Made by a program: the position numbers and the translations under genes. The notes below the pieces were generated by a model that was given only the letters and a program-made list of their open reading frames with translations, had not been told where the DNA came from and made no database searches. A stretch of DNA of 30,645 bases, taken from positions 830,768 through 861,412 of the forward strand of contig WELA01008857.1 of the NCBI GenBank assembly GCA_009602735.1, written 5' to 3'. The stretch comes from Mesotaenium endlicherianum (lineage: Eukaryota; Streptophyta; Zygnematophyceae; Zygnematales; Mesotaeniaceae). Below are positions 9,501 through 20,522 of the stretch, piece after piece (the stretch's first letter is position 1; the number at the start of each line of letters is the position of its first letter).

Positions 9501-12500
9501 GGCGTACCCGGCGGTTGCAGCTGGGCCCGCTGCTGCTGCTGCTGCTGCTCCTCGCTGGGGCCATCGCATTGCAGGCGCTTCCTTTCGCTCTCTGTGGCTG
9601 AGCCAGCAGCAGCAGCAGTAGGAATGGGAGCGGGAGCAGCAGCAGCTTGGCCGGAGTTGGAATCCGTGGACTCTCGCAGGAGCAGCTCCCCAGCAGCACC
9701 ATCGCCCCCATCCCTGCTGCCATCGGCGTTGCCCATCGGCGGCCCAGACGCGTACCCCCGCACGCCCCCGTCCTCCCTGCTGCTCCTGGAGACACTTTCA
9801 GAAGCTTCTGCAGGCTCCATAGAGTGCGAACCAGCAGCCACAAGCGCATCTCCGTGGGAAGACGTCGTGCTCACTCTATCTTGGCCCTCTGATGGAGCCT
9901 CGGGAGGGAGGGGGGATGCTGAGCCTGAGACGCTTCTCACTGCAGCGCTACCATCTATCTGGCTGCTGGTTCTGGCGCTAGCGCTGGCGTCCATGCCGGT
10001 GGGGGATGAGCAGTGGTCGTCTCCGGCGGCCGAAGCGGCGCCCTGGGAGTCCGCCACCTGGACACGAGGGCTGGATTGCGGCGGCTCAGTCGAGAGCAGC
10101 ATGCCTGCCATAGAGCCCTCGCCATCCCTGCTGCTTCTGGCTGACTCAGCGATGTCCTCCAGCTTACCAGGTGCTCTGCTGGGCACCTCCCCTGCTGCAT
10201 CGTCGCCACCTGTTGCACCCCTGTTCACCGGCTTCCCCGAGCCCAGCTGGAGCTCGCCACTGTTGCGACGCGAGTGGTCCCCACCATATTCGCTCTCTGT
10301 CCTCTCCCCTGCACCGTCAGACTCCTCCACGTCAGCGTACGCGCCATCCTCGTCGTCCTCGTCGTTCACCGTATGCCTGCCAGCTGGAGACTCCACAACC
10401 TCGCCCTCTTCTGTGTCACTGCCACCTGGTCCCCACAGGGAGCCGTCGTCCGAGCTGGGAGCCCCTGGGCCGCCACTTGGTGTGCTGCCGTAGTAGTCCT
10501 TGGCGTCGCTATTCACAGGCAAGTGAAGATGATGCCGGTAGCCATTCACGCGCCGCTGCAGCCCCACCACATCCCCAGAAGCATGTTCGCCAGTCAAGCT
10601 GCAGCATTCGCACGCTTCTGCACGCTCATAGCGACGGCCAGGCGACAAGCCTGCCACCCCTTGGCACCACATCCTGCAGCACCCTCTCACCCCTGCCTCT
10701 CTTTGGGCACTGCCGCGACCTTCAGGTGCAGGGCAGACCTGATCTCCCAGAGCCACTCCTCGCTCTCACATATCAGCCTGGAGGCAAGGGCAAGGTGCCC
10801 CCGCAGGACGTTCCTTGTCAAGCAAGCAGCAGAGCGGGCAACTAAAGAACAAGCATCCTGCCACACGCCTGCACCTGACAGGGCGCGCACGCCAGGAGCA
10901 TGTCACCGACATGCCCGCAAAGAGCCATGGACACACACACACACACACTCCTCCTGCAACAGGCTGCATCACTCGCGGTAGCGCAGGCGGCAACGTACGG
11001 GAGAAGGCATGGCGCGGCTGCGGGCCTCTCCCCCCCCGCCACCTGGCCTCTTCCCTGAGCCCGCAAGGCTTCCCGAGCTACGGCTTCTCTTGGGCTTTGA
11101 GGACGAGGAGGACGGCGAGGGGAGGAATCTGGCTGCCTGCAATACAGGTTCCTCATTGGCCGGCAGCAGCAACCTCCTGGGCGAGGGCAGCGACGCCGCC
11201 AGCGGCAGCGACGATTGGGACACAAGCTCATGCAAGTGCGGGTGCGGGCTGCTCCGAACGGCACCCCTGGGGCTCTGGACGCCAGGTGGCGACAATCTGG
11301 TGGTTGCTGCTGTCAGCAACGGGGGCGCCACCGACGTGACCTCCTCCTCCTCCTCGTACGGCGACACCAGCACGGCACTGCCCGGAATTCCTGGGCGGAG
11401 TCTCCTGAAGCCGTAGTGCTGCTGCTGCTGCGGCGGCAGCTCCCGGGGCGACGTCGTGTCGCTGGGGAGGGCCTCGCAGCTGCCGCCGCCGCCGGGGGGT
11501 GATGCTGGGTTGCGCAAAGCGGCGGGGGGCGCGGCCGTTGTTGTGGGGCTGCTCCTCCCGGCCTTGAGGTCCAGCACACTCGTCACCTGCTCCTCCTCAC
11601 CCCCCTCCCCAGAGAGTAGCACTTTCAGCCTGGGAGGAGAAGAATGGCGATTGCAGGCTGGAGGACTGGAAGCAGCAGAGCTAGCTTGTGTAAAGCATGG
11701 GTATGCAACTGGGTGCCATTCGTGCAGGTTTGGCCCCTGTGGCAGGTCTGCCAGGTGCCACATCTGCTGGCACACGCGAATGCCAACAAGCCGCTTCTTA
11801 GGCAGACACCCGCTTCAAGGTTGAGGGGGGGGACATTTGAAGAAGGCACCACTAGTCTGAGACAACGGGGGCTCGGGAGAAGCAGGGGGGAGGTGCAGCC
11901 CCGGGNNNNNNNNNNNNNNNNNNNNNNNNNNNNNNNNNNNNNNNNNNNNNNNNNNNNNNNNNNNNNNNNNNNNNNNNNNNNNNNNNNNNNNNNNNNNNNN
12001 NNNNNNNNNNNNNNNNNNNNNNNNNNNNNNNNNNNNNNNNNNNNNNNNNNNNNNNNNNNNNNNNNNNNNNNNNNNNNNNNNNNNNNNNNNNNNNNNNNNN
12101 NNNNNNNNNNNNNNNNNNNNNNNNNNNNNNNNNNNNNNNNNNNNNNNNNNNNNNNNNNNNNNNNNNNNNNNNNNNNNNNNNNNNNNNNNNNNNNNNNNNN
12201 NNNNNNNNNNNNNNNNNNNNNNNNNNNNNNNNNNNNNNNNNNNNNNNNNNNNNNNNNNNNNNNNNNNNNNNNNNNNNNNNNNNNNNNNNNNNNNNNNNNN
12301 NNNNNNNNNNNNNNNNNNNNNNNNNNNNNNNNNNNNNNNNNNNNNNNNNNNNNNNNNNNNNNNNNNNNNNNNNNNNNNNNNNNNNNNNNNNNNNNNNNNN
12401 NNNNNNNNNNNNNNNNNNNNNNNNNNNNNNNNNNNNNNNNNNNNNNNNNNNNNNNNNNNNNNNNNNNNNNNNNNNNNNNNNNNNNNNNNNNNNNNNNNNN

Positions 12501-15500
12501 NNNNNNNNNNNNNNNNNNNNNNNNNNNNNNNNNNNNNNNNNNNNNNNNNNNNNNNNNNNNNNNNNNNNNNNNNNNNNNNNNNNNNNNNNNNNNNNNNNNN
12601 NNNNNNNNNNNNNNNNNNNNNNNNNNNNNNNNNNNNNNNNNNNNNNNNNNNNNNNNNNNNNNNNNNNNNNNNNNNNNNNNNNNNNNNNNNNNNNNNNNNN
12701 NNNNNNNNNNNNNNNNNNNNNNNNNNNNNNNNNNNNNNNNNNNNNNNNNNNNNNNNNNNNNNNNNNNNNNNNNNNNNNNNNNNNNNNNNNNNGGGGGGAG
12801 GGTGGGTTGTAGCTGGCGGATTTCGCCAACTGACCTCATGAAAGCGCAGGGGGGGCCGGGAGGAGGAGCTGCTGAACCCAGACGGCGACAGCTGTTCGAA
12901 CGAGGTCCGTCGTACGGGCGTCGAGCGCTCCTGGTGTGCTGCCGCCACGCTGCTGGGAGACACCGCCGCAGGGACTGCCGCGGGCGCAGCTGTGCCCTTG
13001 GATCCCCCGGGGCTTGCCCTGGCACTGCCGCCGTTGCCTACGCCGTAGCCACTTGCGCCGCTGGCGCCAGGAACCCTCGAGCGCGAGCCAGAGGGGGAGA
13101 ACGACAGCGGCGCAGAGGCACGTCGCGTGGGAGCGGACGAGAACGCGCTGCCTGTGCCGCTGCTGCTGCCTTCTGCATGGGGCGCAAGCGACGTGCGCAG
13201 GTTTGGCGGGGTGTCGTCGTCGTCCCAGGCCTGAGCTTCAGCCTGAGCATGGGCCAGGAAAGGCGGGGGCAGGTCTGGCGGGGAAGCAGAGGGCGGCGAC
13301 GGCCAGGGTGCAGGTGCCAGCATCGCACCCCCCCGCAATTTCTTCTGGGAGGGGGACGCTGACGCGGACGGGGGCGAAGAGGACGCAGCTTGCCTCATCC
13401 CCGTCCCGCCACCTGGCGATGACGACAGGCGCACCCCAGCTGTCACTGAGCCAGCGCTGGTGGACCGAGCGACGCCGGGCTTCCCATGCCTGGGCCCCCC
13501 GCTGCCGCCGCCACTCCCTGTTGGTTTCGAGGGTGAAGAGACCAGCTTGCTGCTGCTGATGCTTCTGCTGCTGCTGCCGTTGCTCATGCCGTCGTGGGGG
13601 TGGCCGGCGGCGGAGCCACCGCCGCCGCCGGGCGAGGAGTGCGCAGATCGGCTGTGATGCTGAGCTCTGCCATTGGCCCAGACCCCCGGAGAGTCTTGGC
13701 TCTGCGAAGCCGGGCTGAAGGAGGCGCCCGCTGGCAGGGTTTGAATTTGGGCTGCCGCCGATCTGGCGCCTGTGAGGCTGGAGGAGAGGGACCGCCGCGC
13801 TGACGTGGCGGTGCTGCTGCTGGTGGCAGCTGCTTTTGAGGGCACGGAGCTTCGCCTGCCAGAGGAAGTCAGAGAGGAGCTCCTATGGGGCAGGCCCCTG
13901 CCAGCAGCAGAACCGAGCCTGCCGCTTGAGCGAGCGTCCGCAGCACCATCCAGGGGTCTTCTGACTGCAGGGGAAGCGGGGGAGCTAAGGGGGCCGGTTT
14001 TGGCTGCATTGGAGCCCGGGCTGGCCAGGACAGGTGGCGAGGCCAGGCTGTAGGGGTCGGAGGCTGCTGACGTCAGCTGTTGCGGGGAGCCTGATGCGCT
14101 TCTCCTGAAAGGGGCTGCTGCAGCTGATGTCGAAGGATGACTGGAGCTGGAGACAGCTGTGGCGTTGCTGTGCCTGTGGCCGTGGCTTGGGCCTGCTCTG
14201 CCAGCTTGGCGGGTGCTTACTGCAGAGCCCGTGCTGTTGCGCCGCGCGGCAAAGGGAATCGATGGCGGCGGCTGCTCGACCTGCAAAAGCGCTTGGGGCG
14301 CAGCCAGGAAGGAGACGGGCTTTCGGTCAGTCCACATGCGTGCCGTGGCTCAAGGAGAGACACACTTCTCCAGCTGCCTGTCAGTGGCTGGCCCCACAGC
14401 GCAGGCCCATTCTCCAAACAGCTAGACACTCGCTGTTGCTCCTTTGCCTCCTCCTAAAGTGGTGTGGAGGCCTGCAGGAGTTCTTTAAGCAGAAACGCGG
14501 CCCAGTAAGAATGCCACCTCATGTGGGGCGCGCGGTTGCCTCCTCTGCTATGCAGCTCAGCCTGGGGAGCAGCCTGTGAGCAGGATCACGTTCTCACACG
14601 AGAAAAGAGACACATGGAGCCGTTCCAGAGCATGAGTGGGCGAAATTTCCATATGCATGTCCAGGGAGGCACTCACGTCGAACAGCCGCGACCTCACGCC
14701 CGCGAGCTCCTGGGCCGAATGAGAGTAGGGGCGGCCGAAAGTGCTGCTGGAGGGGGAGAACGGCGCAGGGGACTGCCTCAGAGAGGGCGGCATGTAGAGC
14801 CTGCGCGACCATCCACGGCCAACAAGCCACGCAAGCAACCACGTCACACCCACGAGCCAGCTCGTCAAGGGCCACCCCCTCCCCGCGCTCTTCCGGCTAA
14901 GTCAGCAAGCAGGCGAGAGCCCTGAGATGGGAGAGGTGGAAGGGAGAAGAGTTTGCGGTAACGGGTGCAGCACGCGCGCTGGCACGCAAAGGCACGCTGG
15001 CATGTGCTAATTGGACGGCGAAAGGGGAGCTCGCGCCTCTGCGCCTGGAGCAAGGCACAAGAAGAGAAAAAGAGAGTGGCCTTCTCTGGCTGCGCGTACA
15101 GCTGCGTCGCCTTCCACGCCCTCCCCCCTCTCGGCCCCAAGTGTGGCCCAAAGTGCTGATCCACATGTAGCTACAGGCCTCTGTTGTCTTTCTTTGGCCA
15201 GTGAGGAAGCTCTCAGAAGATACGGGGCCAGAGAGTGCACGGATGCAAGCAAATCCCTCTGGTAGGCTGCCTGAGCCTCCATCCGCTCCATGGAAGAGCC
15301 AGACATCAATCGGGCACGCTCTTAGAGTCGCCACTGACATCCCAAGCTTTGCCCCAGCTGACAGGTGGCATCGATTTCCCAGTGCTGCCACCCGGGAGGC
15401 TCGTCTTGTCAGGTCGCAGACTACCGCATCAGCCCCCAGTCAGCAGCCAGGCAGCGGCAGGAGCGGCTCCATCTCTCACAGCTCATGTCCTAACGCGCCA

Positions 15501-17499
15501 CTAGTGAGGCACGAAGGGAGGCCGACAGGACTATAAGAGAGGCCTACACCCTTGAAAGGGGAAGCAGGGTGCACACTCACCACTCCTCGTCATTGCCATC
15601 GACGTCACTCTCTGCGACCAACCCCTCTCCCTCCTCCTCCTTCCGGAAGGAGGCCCCAAGAGGCGAGGGCTGGGAGGAGCCGGTGCCAGGCGTGTGCGCA
15701 GACATCACCTCCGAGGTATCTGCATGACTCCCCCCACACCCCCTCTCAGCTGGGCCGCTTCTAGGGAACAGTCACACATGCCTACTGCACGACGAAGCAT
15801 AAGCCTCCTAGTCTACATCGAGCTTGCAAAGAGAAACCAGTCCCAATCTGAGGACAACAGGACAAATATGGAGGCTCCAAGCGCTCCTCTTCTTGCTGGG
15901 ACGAGCAATGACTGACTTGAACCCGCCAGAGACGAGTCGGCGGGCGCGGAGGCAGACGAGCAAAGGAGGGGGACCAGCCAGAAGCACCGCAATGACGGGA
16001 GTCGCACAGCTGGCGCTGGCTACGAGCGCCACATATCCCACTCTCCGTGCCTATGCAACATGGGGGCGCCACGGAGTCATCGCAGGAGGTTGTGAGAGCC
16101 CAACGTGACGAATCCCGTCGCGTGGGTAAGCACCACTACGTCGTGCATGTGCCCTGGCGTGAGCTACGGCAACTGCTTCCAGGTTCACGAGCAAGGTGAA
16201 GGCTCGACGGGCGAGTTCAGCAAGTGGGCCAGGCTGTGGACAAAGAGGGGGATGGGGGTGGCAGACTTTAGGGTTGGGCTTTGGAATGGCTCCGTGCGGG
16301 AGACGAGAGGAGAGGACGTGAGTAGGCAGGAGGAAGAAAAGAACCACACCTGAAGATGCATTCATCTCCTTCCAGAGCTGGTCATCCGCGACCAGGAAAT
16401 CTGTCAAGTAAATTGAGTCACCCACACGCGCACACAGGAGGGAGAAGAAAGAGAGCGATGAGGAGGCTGGGGGGTCCCACCAGATGACACGTGTACTGCA
16501 TGCTAACGCTTTCGTGCTGACAAGTACTGCTTGCGTCACTCGTCACGCGCCTCACGGGCTCGCACATGAAAGTAGTGGAGATACCGCATGACTCTGAGGG
16601 ATCAGAGTGCAACACAAGGTCCTCCTGTGTTGATTCCCATGCATTCTGTCGTGAGCATTTGCCTGCCCCTTGTCTATCCAAAATGTATATTTTGAGGCAT
16701 ATCCCTCATGTATATCTCTGAGCTATATTCCCGAAGTGGATGAAGGAAGCAGTGTAAAGGGGGTTTGTGTCTAAGATAGGTCCAGGAGGGGCACTGGTGT
16801 GCTCAGTAGGGGGTAGACTGCACTCACCCAGAGGCGGCTACCTGCTATACACTCCTGTTGCAGCCTACCACGTTCAGCTAGGACAGAAACACCTCCCAGC
16901 AGAGGTACCTTTTGCCGGCAGTGGAAGCTTGAGGTGCACCGCGGAGAAGGGATTGGAAAAGAGTGTTCAACAGACACACTGCACCCTAGGGCACGTGTTG
17001 CTCGTGGTGAAGAAGGTTTGACGAGCATGAGCTTCAGGTTCAAGTGAGGTTTTTGTATAGTCCTTGTGAAGTGCAGTGCGAGTACCGGAATCCGATGATT
17101 TTGCCCACTACAATGACTGAAAGAAGTGGTATGGTGTTCCCGACACATAGCCACCAACTAAATCCCTGACTGCAAAAGTGTTGTTCCACCGAAGAAGTAG
17201 TTTGACCTGGCTCAGCTACAGCTCCACCAGTGTAGCAACCCCGAGTGGGATAGACTACACAGCATGTCATGCTCAACAACAGCTAGCTATACCGTCAATG
17301 ACTTAAGGCTTGGTATACCTCCGCCAGTCATGTCCACAGGGTCCTCAAACGATAGTAAGAAGTCGTGAGGAGAATCCTCCACCATCTGATGAAATGCTGC
17401 TAAGTCGTCATCATCGTCACTCTTTTTCATGGTCGTTGGTGGAGACATGTAAGTGCTCGAAACTTGACGGTCTCCTCGCCCAGAAGCTGGAGATGCCAT
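6547..17499 (-). CDS. Giant Ser/Pro-rich disordered protein, At2g40070/BPP-like N-terminus, C-terminal CaaX box
   Basis: Exons on the minus strand: 17499-17319 (ATG), 16400-16350, 15719-15581, 14800-14677, 14280-12835, gap region, 11629-10999, 10857-10691, 10598-8903, 8225-7316, 7019-6547 (stop TAG). All testable junctions agree in phase, and together they give about 1,940 residues plus whatever the gap hides. The N-terminus has an acidic patch (SDDDDDLAAFHQM), then DDQLWKEM, then DGNDEEWLYMPPS at about residue 120 and RSRLFD. These parallel, from memory, the ALFxEM, DWLLTPP and SRLA motifs of the Arabidopsis At2g40070 basic proline-rich group, some of which are reported microtubule-associated proteins. 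Next comes about 480 residues of basic Ser-rich sequence, then acidic and low-complexity stretches with Gln, Ala and Ser runs and an EEEEEE run. It ends with a basic segment and CGCSVM; Cys-Ser-Val-Met fits a farnesylated CaaX box, with a second Cys that could be palmitoylated. Two adjacent genes instead of one is the main alternative: reading through the exon 6 donor (GTACGT) gives a stop at 10969. Family assignment is tentative; the exon chain is firmer. Confidence 0.55.
8903..10598 (-). other. Exon 8 of the giant gene, packed with triplet repeats
   Basis: This 1,696-base exon codes for an acidic, then Ser/Ala/Gly-rich stretch. It opens after TGCTGCAG with LTGEHASGDVV and ends VDLVGKVK before the strong donor GTAAGG. 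CAG/CTG triplets are read in different frames in different places: as Gln (9530-9549), as Ala (about 9078-9104) and as Ser (9213-9233). On the opposite strand the same GC-rich sequence gives a long open frame (9594-10493), which I regard as a shadow. Confidence 0.6.
11906..12792. other. Assembly gap of 887 N
   Basis: The gap lies between exon 5 (donor GTCAGT just after 12835) and exon 6 (acceptor TCCTCCCAG before 11629) of the giant gene. Exon 5 ends in phase 0 while exon 6 begins with one leftover base, so at least one coding exon, or a different boundary, must be hidden here. Any open frame that crosses the N run is an artefact. Confidence 0.95.
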
Positions 17500-18391
17500 G
17501 ACGAGGTCACTCACGCTATCCAGCACTTCATTCGCGCCCTTATACGTTCACTAGTGCAGGGCTCTCTGCTGATAAAAGGACAGAACGCTGCAGCACAGCC
17601 CACTCTTTTTGGCAGAACAAACTTACGCATTTCATTCCACTACATGACACAGTAAACAAAACCCGACCTCAAAAATATATGCACACCCGACGAATGGAAT
17701 GGTTGCAATCGTCCTCACTCTTTCTTCATGGGAACACTGGAGAATGACCGCGTTCAAGCTTGGACCATTCCCTACGGTGCACAACTCCACGACAAAGTTA
17801 TACTTCAAGCACTCGTCTATGAAGAAACTTACAGAGAGCAACACAGCGGGCGCTTTCAGAAATCACTCGTGTCTTCACGACTCCTGACAGCGCTGCGTTT
17901 CAACTTCACTGCTGGAGAAGGCACTCGAGCTGCTCGAAGCAGACGATCCAGCCTCGGCATCTCCGAGGTGGAGATTAACCAACAGGTCGCCTTATAGGAA
18001 GGAGGTGGGGTATTGACAGACGGCAACTGACCGGTGGACAGCTGACGGGAGGCAATTGATCGACCGGCTTAGATTTTGAAGACGTCTAAATACATCAGAT
18101 GTTGAACTTGAGGGCCTTAAAATCGACGGAACTTAGTCGAGTTAGCAACTTAGCATCAGCCTATATATTTCTTAATGTAGTCAAACAATATTAGCGAAAA
18201 CCGGACCGGCAAGCGGATCAAATGAGATCGTGGGTATTGCCAAAGCGACGCTGTCTGGCCGAGTATTCCAGGCGGAAAACGCGACCACAGGCGGATCCAA
18301 TGAGCTGTCTGCGACGCTGTCTGGCCGAGTACAAGAAACCGAGAGGCATGTGTAAAGCAGAGTGAAGTGCTGTGAAGTGTGTTATAAAGAA
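17500..18391. other. Upstream region of the giant gene with short direct repeats
   Basis: This is the probable promoter and 5' leader of the minus-strand giant gene, reaching to the left edge of the Mutator-like element. No conserved protein is visible on either strand. It contains two related AT-poor repeats near 18000-18070 and a repeated block at 18213-18331, listed separately. Confidence 0.45.
18213..18331. repeat. Imperfect direct repeat of about 40-50 bp
   Basis: GCGGATCAAATGAG at 18213 recurs as GCGGATCCAATGAG at 18291. The 21-base block at 18245-18265 (beginning GCGACGCTGTCTGG) recurs exactly at 18311-18331. The spacing between the two parts differs by 12 bases in the two copies, so one copy has gained or lost bases. 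It may be the remains of a local tandem duplication or of a transposon end. Confidence 0.75.
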
Positions 18392-19378
18392 GGGCAAATT
18401 ACCAAAGTAGCACTCCAACTTTCGTTTATTTCAAAATCTAGCACTCCAAGTTATGTTATTTCAAAATTAGCACTCGCGCATGTAAGGTCAAGCCACGTAG
18501 GCCTTACATGATCAAATGACGTGCCACACGAATTCGCACGCGACGCTTCCTGACACACCATTTCTCTCTTTCGTTTCCAAAATCTTCCACCACCACTTTT
18601 GTACCTGACCCACCTTCACGATCCAAACTGCCCAAGGACGCCAAATTTCGGGTGGACACATTGTCGCTACCTACACTTTACTCTCCAAAACTTTTTGAAG
18701 GCATTGACCGCTTTGCCGCTCCTCCAAATCGAAGACGACTTTTCGAACTCCATAGCTGGGTCTAAACCTCGGCGGGTCAACTATAGGTACTTCTTATGGT
18801 GGTTAAATGTAGGTAAAACGTGGTGGTTAAATGTAGGTAAAACGTGGTGGTTAAATGTAGGTAAAACGTGGCGGTTAAATGTAGGACGTGAGGAATGTTC
18901 CCAGGTGCAACATGCTTACAAATAGGAAAGGATAGCCACAGGCAACCTCAATGGCAATGTGCCATAGTAACTAACCACTTGACTCAGCCGTTACAATTAG
19001 CTACTTGCGATTACGTTCCTACCTGAAATAAAAGAGAATGCGATGAATATAGTCTCTCAAGAAAATATAGGACTAGAAAATAAAGGCGCAAGAAATAGGT
19101 CACGAAAGTACCTGTGGACCAATTTTTGGGCGTCCTTAGGTAGTTTGGTTCGTGAAATTGGGCAGTTGGAAAAGTGGTGCTGGTCGATTTTGGAAGCGAA
19201 AGAGAGAAGTGGTGTGTCAGGTAGGGTCGTGTGCGAATTCGTGTGGCACGTCATTTGATCGTGTAAAACCTACGTGGACTCGCCTTACATGCGCGAGTGC
19301 TAGTTTTGTAATGACAAAACTTGGGAGTGCTATTTGTAGAATGAACGAAAGTTGCAGTGCTACTTTGGTAATTTGCCC
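18392..19378. mobile_element. Non-autonomous Mutator-like element (MULE) with long terminal inverted repeats
   Basis: The 987-bp unit begins GGGCAAATTACCAAAGTAGC and ends with the inverse complement of this sequence. The inverted repeats extend about 265 bp inward at each end (to about 18660 and from about 19110), at roughly 85-90 percent identity by eye. The flanking 9-mers TATAAAGAA (18383-18391) and TATTAAGAA (19379-19387) match at 8 of 9 positions. Long inverted repeats plus a 9-bp target duplication are the signature of Mutator-like DNA transposons. No transposase is encoded; the middle carries a 24-bp tandem repeat. The element would need a transposase supplied in trans. Confidence 0.85.
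18797..18888. repeat. 24-bp tandem repeat, 3.8 units, inside the MULE
   Basis: Units start at 18797, 18821, 18845 and 18869 with the sequence TGGTGGTTAAATGTAGGTAA plus AACG. The first three are identical; the fourth has one substitution and is shortened. The 24-base period keeps a reading frame open, producing a repetitive WWLNVGKT-like translation that I regard as accidental. Confidence 0.9.
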
Positions 19379-19387
19379 TATTAAGAA

Positions 19388-20522
19388 TGCGAGTCCAAGC
19401 ATGTGAGTCAACCTTCCAGGGCACCGCCAACCGGCAAGGTGAAGCCTCTAGTAAGAGTATTCCAGTTGACCTCCCAAGCATGTCAAATGTAGGAGTACCT
19501 TGGCCTTTGAAGTCCAAGAAGCTTCAAAGTGGAAGATGTGCACACAAGGTATCACGTTGTTTGGAAGTCTAGTGGTGTGCATGATAGAACTTGATCTAGA
19601 AAGGGTACTTCAGCGCTAAAGAAGTCGTGCCTTAGCACCTGGTTTATATATTTTAAAGTAATTTTCAAACAAACAGGCTTTCATGTCAATACTGGCGAAG
19701 AACAAAGCCAATATCTTGGTAAAGAGCGCACATTATTTCAAGATGAAAAATAAAAACATGAATAATCACAATGTCCAAGTCATAGTTGGCTGCGTATATA
19801 CCTCTTTCCATTGAGATTAGCCTTTCTGTATTCTGTCCATCGAGTCCTTTGTACATTAAGGTCCCCCAAGCCTTTTCTACCTAGCATCTACTGCACATGA
19901 AAATCGCGAATTAAAAATGAAAGGCATGTGAAGTATTTTGGCATATTCAGTTATAAAATACAACAAGCGAACGCGTGCCGATGAAAATGAGGAACACGAG
20001 TCAGGGCACCATACAGCAGGTCACGCACACCTACCTACAGAAAGAGCACCCCTTCAAGCTTCCTCGACCCTGTGTAACACTTCATCACATGCTATATCAA
20101 TGGAAGAGGATGGCTCAGGCTGTCGGCAAAGCAAGTGGAACAGGGGCGATTGAAGCTATGGACACAAATGTAAAGAGCTGAAAGAGTGACCATCCGGCAT
20201 ATGCGTGTTGCGTCTTCTTCTCAACGGCACAAAGAAAGAAGCAAACGACGTGAATTTTGGGCCAATAGCACATAGACCTCGAATATACGTCGAGACGTGT
20301 TCTTGTGTAGCTAGACTGCAAAGTCTATGCGATAGAGCAACCAAAACCAATGCACTGAATCGCGCACTTTTTGCACCTTGCTTCCTGCTCACAAAAAGTA
20401 GGCTGAAGCCTGAGAAGTGACCCAAATTCAGATTACAGATTGTACTTGCCGATGGAGTCCAGCCGGCAGTACAGCCACGTCGAGTCAACAGTTGAACTAG
20501 CGTTCAGCTAGTCAACCCGGCA
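19388..20522. other. Spacer downstream of the JmjC gene, nothing recognised
   Basis: This AT-rich stretch lies between the right target duplication of the MULE and the stop codon of the minus-strand JmjC gene. Short open frames on both strands show no recognisable family. It presumably includes the 3' UTR of the JmjC gene near 20400-20520, but I could not fix a polyadenylation site. Confidence 0.4.

Noticed and set aside
9594..10493. A 299-residue open frame on the plus strand
   Set aside because: It lies opposite exon 8 of the minus-strand giant gene. The minus frame has matching splice phases and strong splice sites at both ends; the plus frame is a GC-rich antisense shadow.
11625..14337. 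Long open frames running through the N block
   Set aside because: Runs of N contain no stop codons by definition; only the parts outside 11906-12792 carry evidence.
15150..15320. Possible minus-strand exon containing SMERMEAQAAYQRDLLASV
   Set aside because: It looks helical and protein-like, but no acceptor gives the phase needed after exon 3. Exon 3 joins exon 4 (14800) directly in phase, completing the Trp of DEEW. It could still be an alternative exon.
16500..16690. Possible minus-strand exon between exons 1 and 2 of the giant gene
   Set aside because: The frame is open, but exon 1 and exon 2 already join perfectly (G/AT giving Asp), and this segment has no convincing pair of splice sites.
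18797..18888. CRISPR-like array
   Set aside because: The repeats are directly adjacent with no spacers and lie in a eukaryotic transposon.
18599..18925. Repetitive WWLNVGKT open frame as a repeat protein
   Set aside because: It is just the 24-bp minisatellite inside the transposon read in one frame; the period is a multiple of three by chance.
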